A stretch of 64,000 nt of DNA from Piscicola geometra (Eukaryota > Annelida > Clitellata > Hirudinida > Piscicolidae): assembly GCA_943735955.1 (NCBI GenBank), contig OX030968.1, forward strand, positions 4,167,434 to 4,231,433, read 5' to 3'. The notes under the pieces are model-generated. The model made no database searches. It worked only from the letters and a program-made list of their open reading frames with translations, and was not told the DNA's origin. Of this stretch, positions 1-34,127 are shown one piece after another. Made by a program: the position numbers and the translations under genes. Each line of letters starts with the position of its first letter. Positions within the stretch are counted from its first letter, which is position 1.

Positions 1-1258
1 GGATAAAAAGTCTTCAGGATAAAAAGTCTTCAGAATAAAAAGTCTTCAGGATAAAAAGTCTTCAGGATAAAAAGTCTTCAGGATAAAAAGTCTTCAGAAT
101 AAAAAGTCTTCAGGATAAAAAGTCTTCAGGATAAAAAGTCTTCAGGATAAAAAGTCTTCAGGATAAAAAGTCTTCAGGATAAAAAGTCTTCAGAATAAAA
201 AGTCTTCAGGATAAAAAGTCTTCAGGATAAAAAGTCTTCAGGATAAAAAGTCTTCAGAATAAAAAGTATTCAGGATAAAAAGTTTTCAGAATAAAAAGTC
301 TTCAGGATAAAAAGTCTTCAGGATAAAAAGTCTTCAAGATAAAAATTTTTCAGGATAAAAGCCTTCAGAATAAAATGTCTTCAGAATAAAATGTCTTCAG
401 GATAAAAAGTCTTCAGGATAAAAAGTCTTCAGGATAAAAAGTCTTCAGGATAAAAAGTCTTCAAGATAAAAAGTCTTCAGGATAAAAAGTCTTCAGGATA
501 AAAAGTCTTCAGGATAAAAAGTCTTCAGGATAAAAAGTCTTCAGGATAAAAAGTCTTCAGGATAAAAAGTCTTCAGGATAGAAAGTCTTCAGAATAAAAA
601 GTCTTCAAGATAAAAAGTCTTTAAGATAAAAAGCCTTCAGAATAAAAAGTCTTCAGGATAAAAAGTCTTCAGGATGAAAAGTTTTCAAGATAAAAAGTCT
701 TCAGGATAAGAAGTCTTCAGGATAAAAAGTCTTCAGGATAAAAAGTCTTCAGGATAAAAAGTCTTCAGGATAAAAAGTCTTTAGGATAAAAAGTCTTCAG
801 GATAAAAAGTCTTCAGGATAAAAAGTCTTCAGGGTAAAAAGTTTTCAGGATAAAAAGTCTTCAGGATAAAAAGTTTTCAGGATAAAAAGTCTTCAGAATA
901 AAATTTTTCAAGATAAAAAGTCTTCAGGATAAAAAATCTTCAGGATAAAAAGTCTTCAGGATAAAAAGTCTTCAGAATAAAAAGTCTTCAGGATAGAAAG
1001 TCTTCAGAATAAAAAGTCTTCAAGATAAAAAGTCTTTAAGATAAAAAGCCTTCAGAATAAAAAGTCTTCAGGATAAAAAGTCTTCAGGATAAAAAGTTTT
1101 CAGGATAAAAAGTTTTCAGGATAAAAAGTCTTCAGGATAAAAGTCTTCAGGATAAAAAGACTTCAAAAAAATGTCTTCAGGATAAAAATTCTTTAGAATA
1201 AAAAGTCTTCAGGATAAAAAGTCTTCAGGATAAAAAGTCTTCAGGAAAAAAATCTTCA
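1..1258. repeat. 16-bp satellite, forward orientation
   Basis: About 75 head-to-tail copies of GGATAAAAAGTCTTCA fill this stretch, with scattered substitutions (GAATAAAA, AAGTTTTC, AGATAAAA). There are no spacers, so it is a plain satellite. It runs off the left edge of the window. The same unit returns in opposite orientation at about 1623-2288 and as a GGAG-variant at 4383-4650. Confidence 0.97.
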
Positions 1259-1284
1259 AAAATTAATTTTTAAGGAAAAATAAT

Positions 1285-1541
1285 CACGATCGAGAACCAG
1301 CAGAAAACTTAATGATTAAAGTGAGGAATCAACAACCCAGTCAAATTTATTCAAATACTATTTCCAGACTGAAAAAAAATGAGCAAACGTTAGATGAAAG
1401 TATGAAATTCCAATCTTTTAGTTTTAAGGATCACGTATTCTTTCTTAAACATTATTTCCTTGTGGTTAAAGTGACGAAACAACAACAGCCAAGTCAAATT
1501 TGTTCAAATGCTATTTCGAGATTGAACGAAAAAATTAGATA
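1285..1541 (+). pseudogene. FLYWCH/MULE-like coding remnant, two tandem copies
   Basis: Two related segments (from 1285 and from about 1465) translate to a peptide of the pattern H-D-x-E-P-A-E-N-L, then QQPSQIYSN and ISRL. The same pattern recurs at 3987 and 4184. An H-x-H/HD end followed by a spacer and PSQIYS-x-x-ISxL resembles the region just after FLYWCH zinc fingers in MULE-type transposases; I infer this from memory of the family. The frame is short and broken, so this is a fossil and not a working gene. Confidence 0.45.
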
Positions 1542-1622
1542 AAAGTATCACATTTTATTTTTTAAGTTTTAAGGATAACGTATTAATCACGTATTTTTTC
1601 TTAAAATTTAATTTATTAAAAA

Positions 1623-2288
1623 AAATTCTTAAAACTTTTTATCCTAAAGACTTTTTATCCTGAAGACTTTTTATTTTGAAAACTTTTTATCTTGAAGACT
1701 TTTTATCCTAAAGACTTTTTATCCTGAAGACTTTTTTTCCTGAAAACTTTTTATCCTGAAGACTTTTTATCCTGAAAACATTTTATTCTGAAGGCTTTTT
1801 ATACTGAAAACTTTTTATCTTAATAATAATAATAATAATAATTGTCATTTTTGTATAGCGCCCGGGCACGCAACTGAAGACTTTATCCTGAAGACTTTTT
1901 ATCCTGAAGACTTTTTATCCTGAAAACTTTTTATCTTGAATACTTTTTATCCTGAAGACTTTTTATCCTGAAGACTTTTTATTCTGAAGACTTTTTATTC
2001 TGAAGACTTTTTATCCTGAAGACTTTTTATCCTGAAGATTTTTTATTCTGAAGACATCTTCTTCTGAAGGCTTTTTATCCTGAAAACTTTTTATCTTGAA
2101 GACTTTTTATTCTGAAGACTTTTTATCCTGAAGACTTTTTATCCTGAAGAGTTTTTCTCCTGAAGACTTTTTATCCTGAAGACTTTTTATCCTGAAGACT
2201 TTTTATCCTGAAGACTTTTTATCTTGAAGACTTTTTATCCTGAAGACTTTTTATCCTGAAGACTTTTTATCCTGAAGACTTTTTATCC
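1623..2288. repeat. 16-bp satellite, inverted orientation
   Basis: The unit TGAAGACTTTTTATCC, the reverse complement of the array at 1-1258, is repeated about 40 times. Together the arrays make a large inverted repeat around the FLYWCH-like remnant. The array is interrupted at about 1825-1880 by an (AAT)n tract joined to a SINE-like tail. Confidence 0.95.
1822..1880. mobile_element. SINE-like 3' tail with (AAT)n
   Basis: An (AAT)7 run is followed by TTTTTGTATAGCGCC and then GGCACGCAACTGA. The GGCACGCAACTGA block also occurs at about 59410-59430, in the tail of a tRNA-headed element. This looks like a 3' fragment of the same family inserted into the satellite. Confidence 0.5.
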
Positions 2289-2756
2289 GTTTAACAATAA
2301 TTTTTATTGTATTTGATAAATTAAAGTTCCTTTTAATTATGTATTTTTTAAAAATATAGTCCGTTTTATTTATTTAAAATTGTGAAACAAATCTATTAAA
2401 AAAATAAAGTCCGTTATAGTTATAATTATAGTTCGTTTTAATTATGTAATTAAAAAAAATATAGTTTGTTTTATTTATTTAAAATTGTGATACTAATTTG
2501 TTTTTAAAAAATCCGTTTTTTATATAAAAAGTCCGTTTTATTTATACTAAAATATCAACAAGGAGGCTTTTTCTCCAAGAGACTTTTTCTCCAGGAGGTA
2601 TTTTTTCCGGGAGGCTTTTTGTAGAAGGTATTTTATCCGAAGGCTTTTTCTCCGAGAGGCTTTTTATCCTACATCCCTTTTTATATAAGACTAATTAATT
2701 ATTTTAAATGTTTTTTAGCAAGTGTAGGAAATATCACATAGAAAACAAATATAATC
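2289..2756. repeat. AT-rich spacer with TAGTCCGTTTTA motifs and decayed satellite
   Basis: No gene is visible. The motif AAAATATAGTCCGTTTTA and shorter variants recur about five times up to 2540. From about 2560 to 2672 there are degenerate copies of GGAGGCTTTTTCTCC, a diverged relative of the flanking satellite. AATAAAGTCCGTT also occurs near the ends of the nested element at 60677-63024, which hints at a shared source. Confidence 0.55.
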
Positions 2757-3262
2757 TAGAGGAAGAAGTGCTAGGGTGTTAGATTGAGCTCCAATGCAAA
2801 GCTTGCAAGCACCCACTGGAGGAAGAAGTGCATTTTACATAATTTTATTAACTTTTAATATTATTTTATTAACTTTTTATATTATTTTATTTACTTTTTA
2901 TATTATTTTATTACTTTTTTACATTATTTTATTAAGTTTTTATATTATTTAATTAACTTTTTATATAATTTAATTAACTTTTATGTCATTTTATTAATTT
3001 TAATGAATGTAAAATAATGTTTATAAAAAATTATAATTATCAAATACTAAGAAAAGACTAATTAATTATTTTAAATATTTTGTAGCCAACTTAGGAAATA
3101 TCAAATAGAAGACATAATAATCTAGAGGAAGAAGTGCTAGGACCTCAGATTGAGCACCAGTGCAAATCTTGCAAGCACCCACTGGCTACCTAATTCACCA
3201 GGCAGATGAGCTCTGCAGTTGAAGGACATACTGTCTTCTGAACGACTCTTCTAAATATGAAA
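2757..3262 (+). repeat. Dispersed repeat with two partial copies
   Basis: A sequence running from GAGGAAGAAGTGCTAGG through CTTGCAAGCACCCACTGG occurs at about 2757-2830 (truncated) and 3121-3262 (longer, continuing through CACCAGGCAGATGAGCTC). A third copy is at 58338-58740, where it is split by another insertion. No coding capacity is seen. I take it to be an interspersed, probably non-autonomous element of unknown class. Confidence 0.7.
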
Positions 3263-3589
3263 TTAATTGAAATAGTTATTCAATTAATTTATTAAAATAG
3301 TAATTTTTATTTATTATTTTGGTTAAATCAGTCATTCAGTCAGTCAGTCAGTCTATAGGACTATAAGCTGGAGTCTTGAACAACATTGGGTGCTTCAGTT
3401 TCTGTTTTTGCTACATCTAGAATAGACTATTTTAACTCATTTTATTATGGTTAATAATAGTTTAAAGCCTTTAGTATTTATATTATTATTTTATAAAACT
3501 ATAAAAATAATATTTTTAGTTAAATAATATATAGTATTTATTTTATTAATTTATAAAAATAATATTTTACATTTATAAAATTTTGAATA

Positions 3590-3870
3590 AATCAGTCAGT
3601 CAGACTATAGGCTATGTTCTTAAACACTATTGGGGCACCACAGAAAGACCTCCAACCAGTTTCCTCCATTCCTTTTGATTTTCTGATAGTCTCAAACAGT
3701 CCTTGAGCTCAAACCTTATCCACTCCACTATATTGTTCTACTATCTTTCCTTTGTCTGCTTCTTTTTTTCCTCCCTGGTCAGTGCCTTGAAGATAATGAC
3801 AACACCATCATATATAATGTTGTGATGCTGAAGATGCTGTATTGGTAAAAACAATGATTTTGTGGCAATG
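3590..3870 (-). pseudogene. Possible non-LTR retrotransposon 3' end
   Basis: Read on the minus strand, part of this stretch translates to a phrase of the type FELKDCLRLSENQKEWRKLV before a stop, like the C-terminal end of Jockey/CR1/RTE-type reverse transcriptase ORFs. A diverged flank copy (CAGTCAGTC, ACTATAAGCTGGAG) lies at 3330-3420. The call rests on one short motif. Confidence 0.3.
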
Positions 3871-3984
3871 ATTATCATGGTGATGTGGGTGAGGTGAAGG
3901 GTGATTGAATTATTTTTTAAATTTGGTTGTTTTTTAAATATTTTCTAAATAAAACAATAAACATGTGTTTTATTTTATTTAATA

Positions 3985-4310
3985 CTCATCAAGAACCAGC
4001 AGAAAACTTAATGATTAATGTAAGGAATCAACAACAACCAAGTCAAATTTATTCAAATCTTATTTCCAGATTAAAAGAAAAAAATAGAGCAAACATTAGA
4101 TTAAAGTTTTAAATTTCAATCTTTTAGTTTTAAGGATCACGTATTCTTTTTTAAAGATTATTTCATTAAAGACTTTTTATAATCACGATCAAGAACCAGC
4201 AAACAATTTTATAGTTAAAGTGACAAAACAACAACAGCCAAGTCAAATTTATTCAAATGCTATTTCGAGATTGAACGAAAAAAATATAGCAAACATTAGA
4301 TAAAAGTATT
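3985..4310 (+). pseudogene. FLYWCH/MULE-like coding remnants, copies 3 and 4
   Basis: Copies start at about 3987 and 4184 and again show the EPAENL, QQQPSQIYSN and ISRLxEKNxANIR elements in frame. They also share the following noncoding block (AGGATCACGTATT) with the copies at 1285-1541. They end directly at the satellite variant of 4383-4650, so coding remnant and satellite have been amplified together. Confidence 0.45.
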
Positions 4311-4382
4311 AAATTTTAATCTTAAAGTTTCAAGGATCACGTATTAATCACGTATTTTTCCTTAAAAAGCAATTTTTTAAGA

Positions 4383-4650
4383 TTTTTATCCTGAAGACTT
4401 TTTATCCGGAAAACTTTTAATCCGGAGGACTTTTTATCCGGAGGGCTTTTTATCCAGAAGACTTTTTATCCGGAGGACTTTTTATCCGGAGGACTTTTTA
4501 TCCGGAGGGCTTTTTATCCGGAGGACTTTTTATCCGGAGGTCTTTTTATCCGGAGGACTTTTTACCCGGAGGACTTTTTATCCGGAGGACTTTTTATCTG
4601 GAGGACTTTTTATCCGAGGACTTTTTATCCGGAGGACTTTTTATCCTAGA
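4383..4650. repeat. 16-bp satellite variant
   Basis: About 16 tandem copies of GGAGGACTTTTTATCC, related to the TGAAGACTTTTTATCC unit upstream but with the GGAG variant nearly fixed. This separately homogenised block marks the right edge of the satellite-rich region. Confidence 0.93.
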
Positions 4651-6152
4651 ACCTACAGAAGTACATATATGCAGGGTCTTTCATCTCCCATGGTGTGAAG
4701 GACTATGGAACAACTACATTATGTTCTATCCCCGAATCACCTTTCCAAGCTCTCCACATCTGTTTCTTATTCGTTTTCCTCCTCCACCTTTTCAGGCTTG
4801 GCATCTTCATGACAGTGTGATTGGCTTCCACAGCATCCTTTTCCATAGTCAGAAAGCTAGAAAATGAAAATTACACTGACATGTCTTTAAAAACGTCTAC
4901 AAGGTCTTTTTTTTCCTAAATGAGACAAAGATTTAAACACCGATGAATGAAGAAATCTAAATTCTAAAACACTTTATATTTTTATTTAGATTCAAAATTT
5001 ATATTATAAATTTTATATTATATAAGAATTAACTTTGGATTTAGGAAAAACTTGTTAAAACTGAATAAAACTAAGATAATTTAAAATAGCCGTAATCGTC
5101 GTAATGGCGTCTACTAAAGTTTTATTTACTTATTCATTTAAGCTCCACCCAATTGTTTGTGGTGTTAGATTAAAATACTAGATCCGAAAGATCGATTAAA
5201 ATACAGTAAAAAATACAAGTGATTTTTTGGCGGTGATTGCCATGGTGGTGTGGGTGAGGTTGGATTATTGAGGCTGATTGTTTGTTTTTTATATTTAAAT
5301 TGATATATATATACATATATTGGTAGTGGTCTAAAAACCGTTTTATTTAACAAATTTATTTAAAGAGCGCTTTTATTCACCTAAAGGGCGCTATACAAAT
5401 CATTAGTGATTGATGATTGATTGATTGAAGAACGCATGTGTTAAGAGAAATATTCTTCGAAAGTGAAGGATTTTTTTAGTTTTGTGAATAGCACACTAAC
5501 TAAATTAATTACTCAATTTTAGTTTTATAAACCTTATTTTTGAACTATCCTATGATATGATTTCGAAAATTTCACTTTAGCAAATCGCAGGACAGAGCAG
5601 CAACTCCCTGAATATCCAACAATTTAATTAATATAACCGAAAAATGTTTAAACTTATTGTTTTGTCAAATATTAACTAAATTGTTGAAAGGTTTTACACC
5701 AAATTTAATTCTATAAAAAGGGTGTTAATTCATTATTGTTTTAAAATATACTAGAAACCGTCTGCTACGAAAATCATTTCATAAGGTGCTTAAATAAGAT
5801 TTTCAAAAATTGTCTTAAATTCTATTAATTTAAAAAGGATTATTTATTATAAATATGTAAAAGGTTATCAACAAGTAAATTAAGAAAATTGAAGAGAATT
5901 TGTGCATACGTTTAAGCTGAAATGCATATGCGCTTCATAACGACGGCACCTCCAACCGCAGTCCATCAATGGAAAAACATAATTGCGAATATGTGTGTGT
6001 CAAACTTGAGAATATTCAAACAAAAGCACTTAATCTTCGGCGATCACTCATCATGCCAAGCTCCTGGCCACCCACAAGACACACAACACCCACCCATTCG
6101 TGTAACCAACCATGACTGCAACAACAAACAAACAACCACACCCAGCCAGCAA
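4651..6152. other. Intergenic, AT-rich, no gene recognised
   Basis: About 4670-4870 has higher GC and may be a retrotransposon scrap. About 5358-5430 holds one copy of the dispersed GCGCT element ending in a TGATTGATTGATTG run. A TTTATT at 5843-5848 could be a distant minus-strand poly(A) signal for TFIIS. Nothing else is supported. Confidence 0.5.
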
Positions 6153-7164
6153 TCAATTAAACTTCCACCTATTGCCACACTTGTTACACACGACAAACGT
6201 CGTCATCGGTTCGTCAGCACTGCGTGTCTGCAGTTGCGTGTATGAGGTGTCCCGCTCGCCACACCTACTGCACCGGAATGCTGTTGACTTTGTGCCCACT
6301 GTTTAGAGGGGGGAGTGAGGGATGATAAAGGTGATGTGATGCTGGAAATGATGGAACTAATGAACATTAATTTTATAAAAGTTATCATGATAACTTTAAA
6401 GTTAAAATTATAAAAAGCATGTAAATGAAAAAGTCACCATTCTGTGCCATCTGGTGGTCGTCGATAGCTTCCTTGGTGAGCTTCTCTCGTAGCTTCTTCA
6501 TCTCGGCACTCGCCATCTCCTCAGACGTCATTACTGCCAGCCTCTCTGGTGCAATCGCACCCTCGAGCACCTTCAACTTCAACTCAGGATTCTTGGTGTC
6601 TTTCAGGTTGTAGATGCGACTTCGAACTCGGTTCTTGTACTTGGTGCCAGTGTCCTTAAACTCTTTGAAGACGTTGTCCTCGATCAGCCCTGCCAGGTTC
6701 TCAAAGTCGAGTTTGAAGTCGGGGTGCTCGAGAGCCTTTTCTAACATTTCTCGGCACTTTAATCTGACAGGGTCTGTTGTGTAAGAAGGCTTGATGGCGT
6801 TGTCGTATTTGGTGCTAGATGGAGACTTGGGGCTTTGACTGGACGAGTTTGGAGAATCGCCTTTGCCTCCCGACGATACACTACCGCTCTTTCCAGAATT
6901 GCGTTGCTTTGAATCTTTTTCAAGAAGCTTTTTCCAATCTTTGATCAGCGTCTTTGCCAAAAGGATGCTTTTCTCGTTTTTGGAGGCTTTCCTGAAATTG
7001 TTGACTGACACTCCAATGCAAGTCTTGGTGAGGATTTCTAGCGTCAAAGGAAGCTTCTTCAAAGTCTCCAACATGTCCATGGCTTGAGAGACATCGCTCG
7101 AATCACTCGAAACGATCTTGTCTAATTTTTTGCGAATCGCAACAACCTCTTCAAGGCAGCTCAT
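6153..7164 (-). CDS. TCEA: Transcription elongation factor TFIIS (TCEA)
   Basis: TFIIS rescues arrested RNA polymerase II by reaching into the active site and stimulating transcript cleavage. The coding sequence is complement(join(6153..6298,6438..7164)), giving 290 aa against about 300 for animal TFIIS. Exon 1 carries the N-terminal helical domain (residues 1-80), a Ser/Gly-rich linker and the central polymerase-binding domain (about 125-240). It ends in the conserved HQMA and a GTGACT donor. Exon 2 follows an AAACAG acceptor and encodes the zinc ribbon, with C252, C255, C280 and C283 and the catalytic acidic hairpin RSADEP (D271, E272). The chain ends RWKFN where other species usually end RWKFC. 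The start at 7164 gives the family-typical N-terminus. The gene lies head-to-head with the DHHC gene, 623 bp apart. Confidence 0.95.
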
Positions 7165-7787
7165 CTAAAATGGTTGAAAATTTGCGAATTATTCAACATA
7201 AAATTGTTAAAAACTTGAAAATAATTTTTGCAAAAATGAATAACTTATAAACACAAAGCCATGAAAGGTATTGAAAGATCGAATAAAACACAGGAAAAAA
7301 AAATTTTCGATTTTGATTTCAGATTTCATAATTCGTTCATTTGCATTTTCACAGATTCATATTGTTTTCCATGTACCGTTTGGAGTTGAAATTCACGTAT
7401 TAGTCTAAATGAAAATGGAGAACGGCAATGGCCTTTTATGAAATGATAAGCACTAACATGACAACCATGTAAATTTTTTCAATATTTTTAACAGTTTAAA
7501 AATAAACTTTTGAAAATAAATTTTATTTTTCAATCCATATAGTTTAATAGAAGCTTTTATGAAACTTATATATGTTAGTCTTAACTACTAAAACAACTTA
7601 AATATAGCAAAAATTAAATTTATAAAACTCATAATTATTTAAAAAAATTATTTAAAATTTTGAAAAACAAACCCCAATATTTAAATTATTGTTATAATCG
7701 CCCATTACCACTAGATGTTAAACTGACGAAAAGTAAATATTAAGCTTTAAAGTTTAAAGTTATAATATTTGATATAAAAATATTTAA
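7165..7787. promoter_or_regulatory. Shared intergenic promoter region, TFIIS and DHHC gene
   Basis: This 623-bp AT-rich gap separates two divergent start codons and contains no repeats or other genes, so it must hold both promoters. I do not see a convincing TATA box or a specific factor site. Promoter assignment is inferred from the gene arrangement. Confidence 0.5.
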
Positions 7788-17875
<10,088 letters not shown>

Positions 17876-18439
17876 GTCGCTTGCCTACGCTGAATTTCTC
17901 TATTGTTTAATCAGGTCCATTTCATTATCGTTTGTTGCTCTTAAATAGTTTCTTTAATTCTTAAGTGCTCATCATTCATTCGTTTAATCGTCTGAACTCC
18001 ATGAAGACCAGCTCCTACAGCCTTCACTACTTCTTGCTGCACATAGACCACATATTTGCACCTTTTGCAGTCCGTCCTCCGATTACCGACCTCACACTCC
18101 ACAAAAACACACATCTTTTTGATGATTTGTGCGTTAGTTTCCGCATACCAATTTAAATTCCTCAACCACTCAGCCTTTGCGTTATAATGTTATATTATTT
18201 GTTACTCAGCCTTCCATGATCTAGCGGCAACCAAGGTTTTTAATTGATTTCACACGCTTCGAGAATCTCATTAAAACACCCATAAACGCTTCACTTAATT
18301 CCGGAGCATTATTGCCATATTCAAGTAAACCGAAACAATGGCGTTCTCAACGTTTATTGAAGCTAATCAATTGGTGGTGTCCTGATGTGTCATGACACAC
18401 CATGTTTACACCCTACACACACATGCACACACACACCGT
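17876..18439. other. Convergent 3' intergenic gap
   Basis: This 564-bp gap separates the stop of the DHHC gene (+) from the stop of UBA52 (-) and should hold both 3' UTRs. TTTATT at 18353-18358 is an AATAAA signal on the minus strand, about 85 nt past the UBA52 stop. No clear signal was found for the DHHC gene. Confidence 0.6.
18353..18358 (-). terminator. Poly(A) signal AATAAA for UBA52
   Basis: AATAAA on the minus strand about 82 nt beyond the UBA52 stop codon, a spacing typical of short ribosomal-protein 3' UTRs. Confidence 0.55.
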
Positions 18440-19478
<1,039 letters not shown>

Positions 19479-19773
19479 TCACTAAATTTAAGTGGCTGTC
19501 TAAACTTATAGTAATAATTCTAAGTTGAACAAGAAATTTTACGTTTAATATTCAAGTGAATGGTTGGAAAGTACTAATTTGAACTATTTTTTTTATTTAT
19601 TAAATAAACGTGTTTATTAAGCACGCCTTTTTAGGTTAATGACGCTTTATATAATTATAAAAAATCAATGAATTAAAAATAAATATTATGTTTTAAAAAA
19701 TTAAATGTTAGTAAAAAAATAAGATGACAAGAAAGAAATATAGTAATCTAAAAACAAAATTTCGCCATGTTAC

Positions 19774-19805
19774 CTCGACGGGAAACAGAACTGAAAAGAA
19801 AGGGA
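19774..19805 (-). promoter_or_regulatory. Probable UBA52 5' UTR exon with 5'TOP-like tract
   Basis: On the minus strand a pyrimidine run (CCCTTTCTTTTC) is followed by a short exon ending GTCGAG|GTAACA, a good donor. Ribosomal-protein mRNAs of animals begin in such 5'TOP tracts, and the coding exon at 19418 starts directly at an acceptor, so a separate leader exon is required. Its exact start is inferred. Confidence 0.5.
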
Positions 19806-20286
19806 TGAGAGCTTATCTTTACACTATTTACATTTATTCTATATATAATATATATAAATAGGTTTATGTTTTCAAAATTAGAAAAAAAAAAAAATTATTT
19901 AGAATATAGAAAAAATAATCGAATAATAGTTCAACATTTTACCGCAAACTCGAAAATATATCTGTGTTCTTTACACAGACGTATCTGTATATTATTGAGC
20001 TGTTCGTGTCAAAAGGATCTTTTTTTGTAACAAAATATTTTATTTAAAATTTAAATCCTTCTCTTTTGTTTCATGTTAACTTTAATCAGATAATTTCAGC
20101 TCAAGTTCTAGCAACAGATTTTTGTAATTAAAGTTTTGTCTACGTTGTGACTTTTGCAAGTTAACTTTCTGAAAATCAGGAATCGAAATATTTATTTTTG
20201 TGAGACATATTTATTTTTTTCGATTCATCGATCACTTGAATTTTTGACTTAATATAAATCTTTCAAAATATCCAACTTCAAAAACT
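19806..20286. promoter_or_regulatory. Divergent promoter region, UBA52 and RBMS
   Basis: A gap of about 480 bp between the inferred UBA52 leader exon and the RBMS start codon. It is AT-rich and free of repeats, with no recognised specific sites. The regulatory role is inferred from head-to-head arrangement. Confidence 0.45.
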
Positions 20287-31437
<11,151 letters not shown>

Positions 31438-33069
31438 CCATCGCATTCTAATAATAATATCATGAATTATCTTTATAATAATATATATATCATTATTTAT
31501 TTTATTATTATTTTTATATATCTATTTATATTATATTTCAATTTCAATTTATTTTAGTTTTTATTGTTAAAATCATTTACATCATCATCATCATCATTAA
31601 TAGGATGGTTGTGACGATTCTGGACTTAGTTACCCCGTTCAATTCAAGTGAGGTGATGATGATGATGGCGATGATGATAATGGCGATGATGATGATAAAG
31701 ATGAAGAGGAAGAGGAGGAGGAGGAGGAGGAGTGAAGGTGATGATACTGATCATGAAGGTGTCCCTCCACAAGAGTGAATTGGTGCGGCAAGATTCTAGG
31801 GTTGTTGTTCGCTTCTAAATTCATTTATTGTTATTCTTATTATTTTTATTATTAATATATTCATTTTGTTTCAAACTATTACTTGGCCTCAAAATTTTTA
31901 CTTTTTTTACAACTTTAATTATTTTATTTATATTAATTTAAAGTATATTTTTATAATTTTATTTTAGCCTCAATTTAAATGCATTTTTTTTCTTTTGATT
32001 AATCATTATTTACCTATTTTTAATTCAACCTCAAAGTTCGTTCTTTGTGCAGTCAATATTTAAAAATATCCAACAATTAAAAGAGCAATTTTTAATTTAC
32101 ATAAATATTTACAGTTTAGGCTATATTGTTATTATTATTATTATTAATAATAATAATAATAGTACTGTAATTTTTAAATAATTTTTTATAATGTTAATCT
32201 TATTCTTCTCCCAAAACACCAATTAAAATAATTTTTGTTTATGTTTTCGTTATATTGTCGAAGTGTTTGTTATATTGTTATGTGCTTGTCGTTGTTGCTG
32301 TTGTTAGTATTATCATGAGGTTGTTTGATCGCCATAGCAACAGTTGACCAATCATAGTCATTCTTTTTTATTGAGTTTATGGAAAATAATAATAATATTT
32401 TTTTAATAATTATAAATATTATTATTGTTTTTGTTGGCAACATTTTCTTAGTCTTTGTATTTTATATGTTCTTGATGAAAACTTGTTCGCCTTTACACAG
32501 TGTTCAAATAAATATTATGATTATTTTTATTTGCATTGTTATTATTTTTGTTTTTATTGTTATTTTAAAAAATGTAATGTCAAAATTTTTATTAATGAAT
32601 TTTAGTATCTTATTTTTATGCTAAATTAACTTTTTGCATTTATTTATTATCAATTTTCAAATCTTTTTCTCATTGCCATATTTTTGTCAGTCGAAATGAA
32701 AAAATTTAATATTAATTTTTTCATGAGTAATAAAAATGTAATATTAAGATATTTGTTGTTTATGAATAATTCGATTTCGGCCCAGTTCAGTACTAGAGGT
32801 TTGCATTATTATAAGTTAATGTCTTTGAATTTTAATCGTCTTATTTGCCACAATTATTTTTTGTTTCAAATTTATATATTTTTTTATTATTTTAATTTAT
32901 ATTTCTCTTTTAACAACTGCCCATCCCTACTTCTGAGGCGCCAAACATACGCCAACACAGACGTCTTTCTCCGACCACTCAACCCTTCCGTCCTTGCATT
33001 CACACGTACATTCGCATGTGTACAACACACATACACACACATACACACACACAAACATACATACATCCA

Positions 33070-33140
33070 ACCATTGAAGTTTCAAGAAGGTGTTTCGGAC
33101 GATTGACTTTATTGCGAAGGTCGTTGCTTCGAATCCCACG
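33070..33140 (+). mobile_element. Possible degenerate tRNA-like SINE head
   Basis: GCTTCGAATCCCA resembles a pol III box B and sits about 45 bp after a weak box A-like sequence. No acceptor-stem pairing is visible, so this is not a tRNA gene. Confidence 0.2.
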
Positions 33141-34075
33141 AAAGCTCATTTCACCAGAAAATGGTGATTAATTTCTCAAAATGATCGCTTAAATCTTTAG
33201 GATTATATATAATAGTGCATTCTGGATCGGATTTTTGCGAGTTTCGGTTTCCAATTATTTCAATTTTATTTTTAATAAGAGGTCAAACTATGGTCACACT
33301 TGCCCATCATTCAGACCCAGAACGCACCAACCTTACATTTCAGCATTTTTTAAGTTTTTGGAATTTTAAAATATTTTTTAATTGTCGGAAATTATTTTCA
33401 GCCATATTTTCAGACTTTATTCCACTTTTAAAAAGCTTTTTGGCGCTTCAATGCCAGTTCGTCTTGACCATTTCCGGACCAAGTTTTGAGATGCGTTTAA
33501 AATATTTAAATTCTTTTTTTAAATTCTAACTTGAATTTTAATATTTCGTATTAAAGTATAAATTTAAAAATTAGTTTAACTTAAAGATATTTTTTGGAAT
33601 TTTTTAATAAAAAATTTTATTCTCTACAAATAACCTTTAAAATTTTGGGATCTTTTCTTTTCCCAGACGAGTCAAAAACATAATGCTTGAATTTTGCAGC
33701 GTCAGCCATTTTAAACTCCACCCATTCACTTTTAAATCATTTAAAATTATTATTTACGTCCACACTTTATTTATTAATTATATTTATTATTATCGGATAT
33801 TTTCTCCTTAAAGAGTGACTAATTACCGATCTTTCAAATTGCACTACAATGTCGTGTTGTCGTCATCAACACTAGTGTTGAATGCCACCAAATATCGAAT
33901 TCTGAATATCCCTTCGATTACATGCATCGTGAGTTCTTTCATTCAATCGTCCATATTTGATTACATCAAAATCATTATTAACATTCTTTCTATTATTATT
34001 ATTATTGCCATTTTTGTTATTATTAGAATTTTTATCATCAAAAATATTGAAATAATAAATAATATTCTAGTTTTT

Positions 34076-34081
<6 letters not shown>

Positions 34082-34125
<44 letters not shown>
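34082..34125. repeat. (TA)22 microsatellite
   Basis: Uninterrupted TA dinucleotides in the intergenic region downstream of RBMS. Confidence 0.97.

Positions 34126-34127
<2 letters not shown>

Noticed and set aside
1..1258. Possible CRISPR-like array of short direct repeats
   Set aside because: The 16-bp units are contiguous with no spacers and the genome is eukaryotic.
32379..33529. Several 80-140 codon frames in the intergenic region
   Set aside because: AT-rich, Phe/Ile/Asn-dominated translations without recognisable motifs, splice structure or start context.
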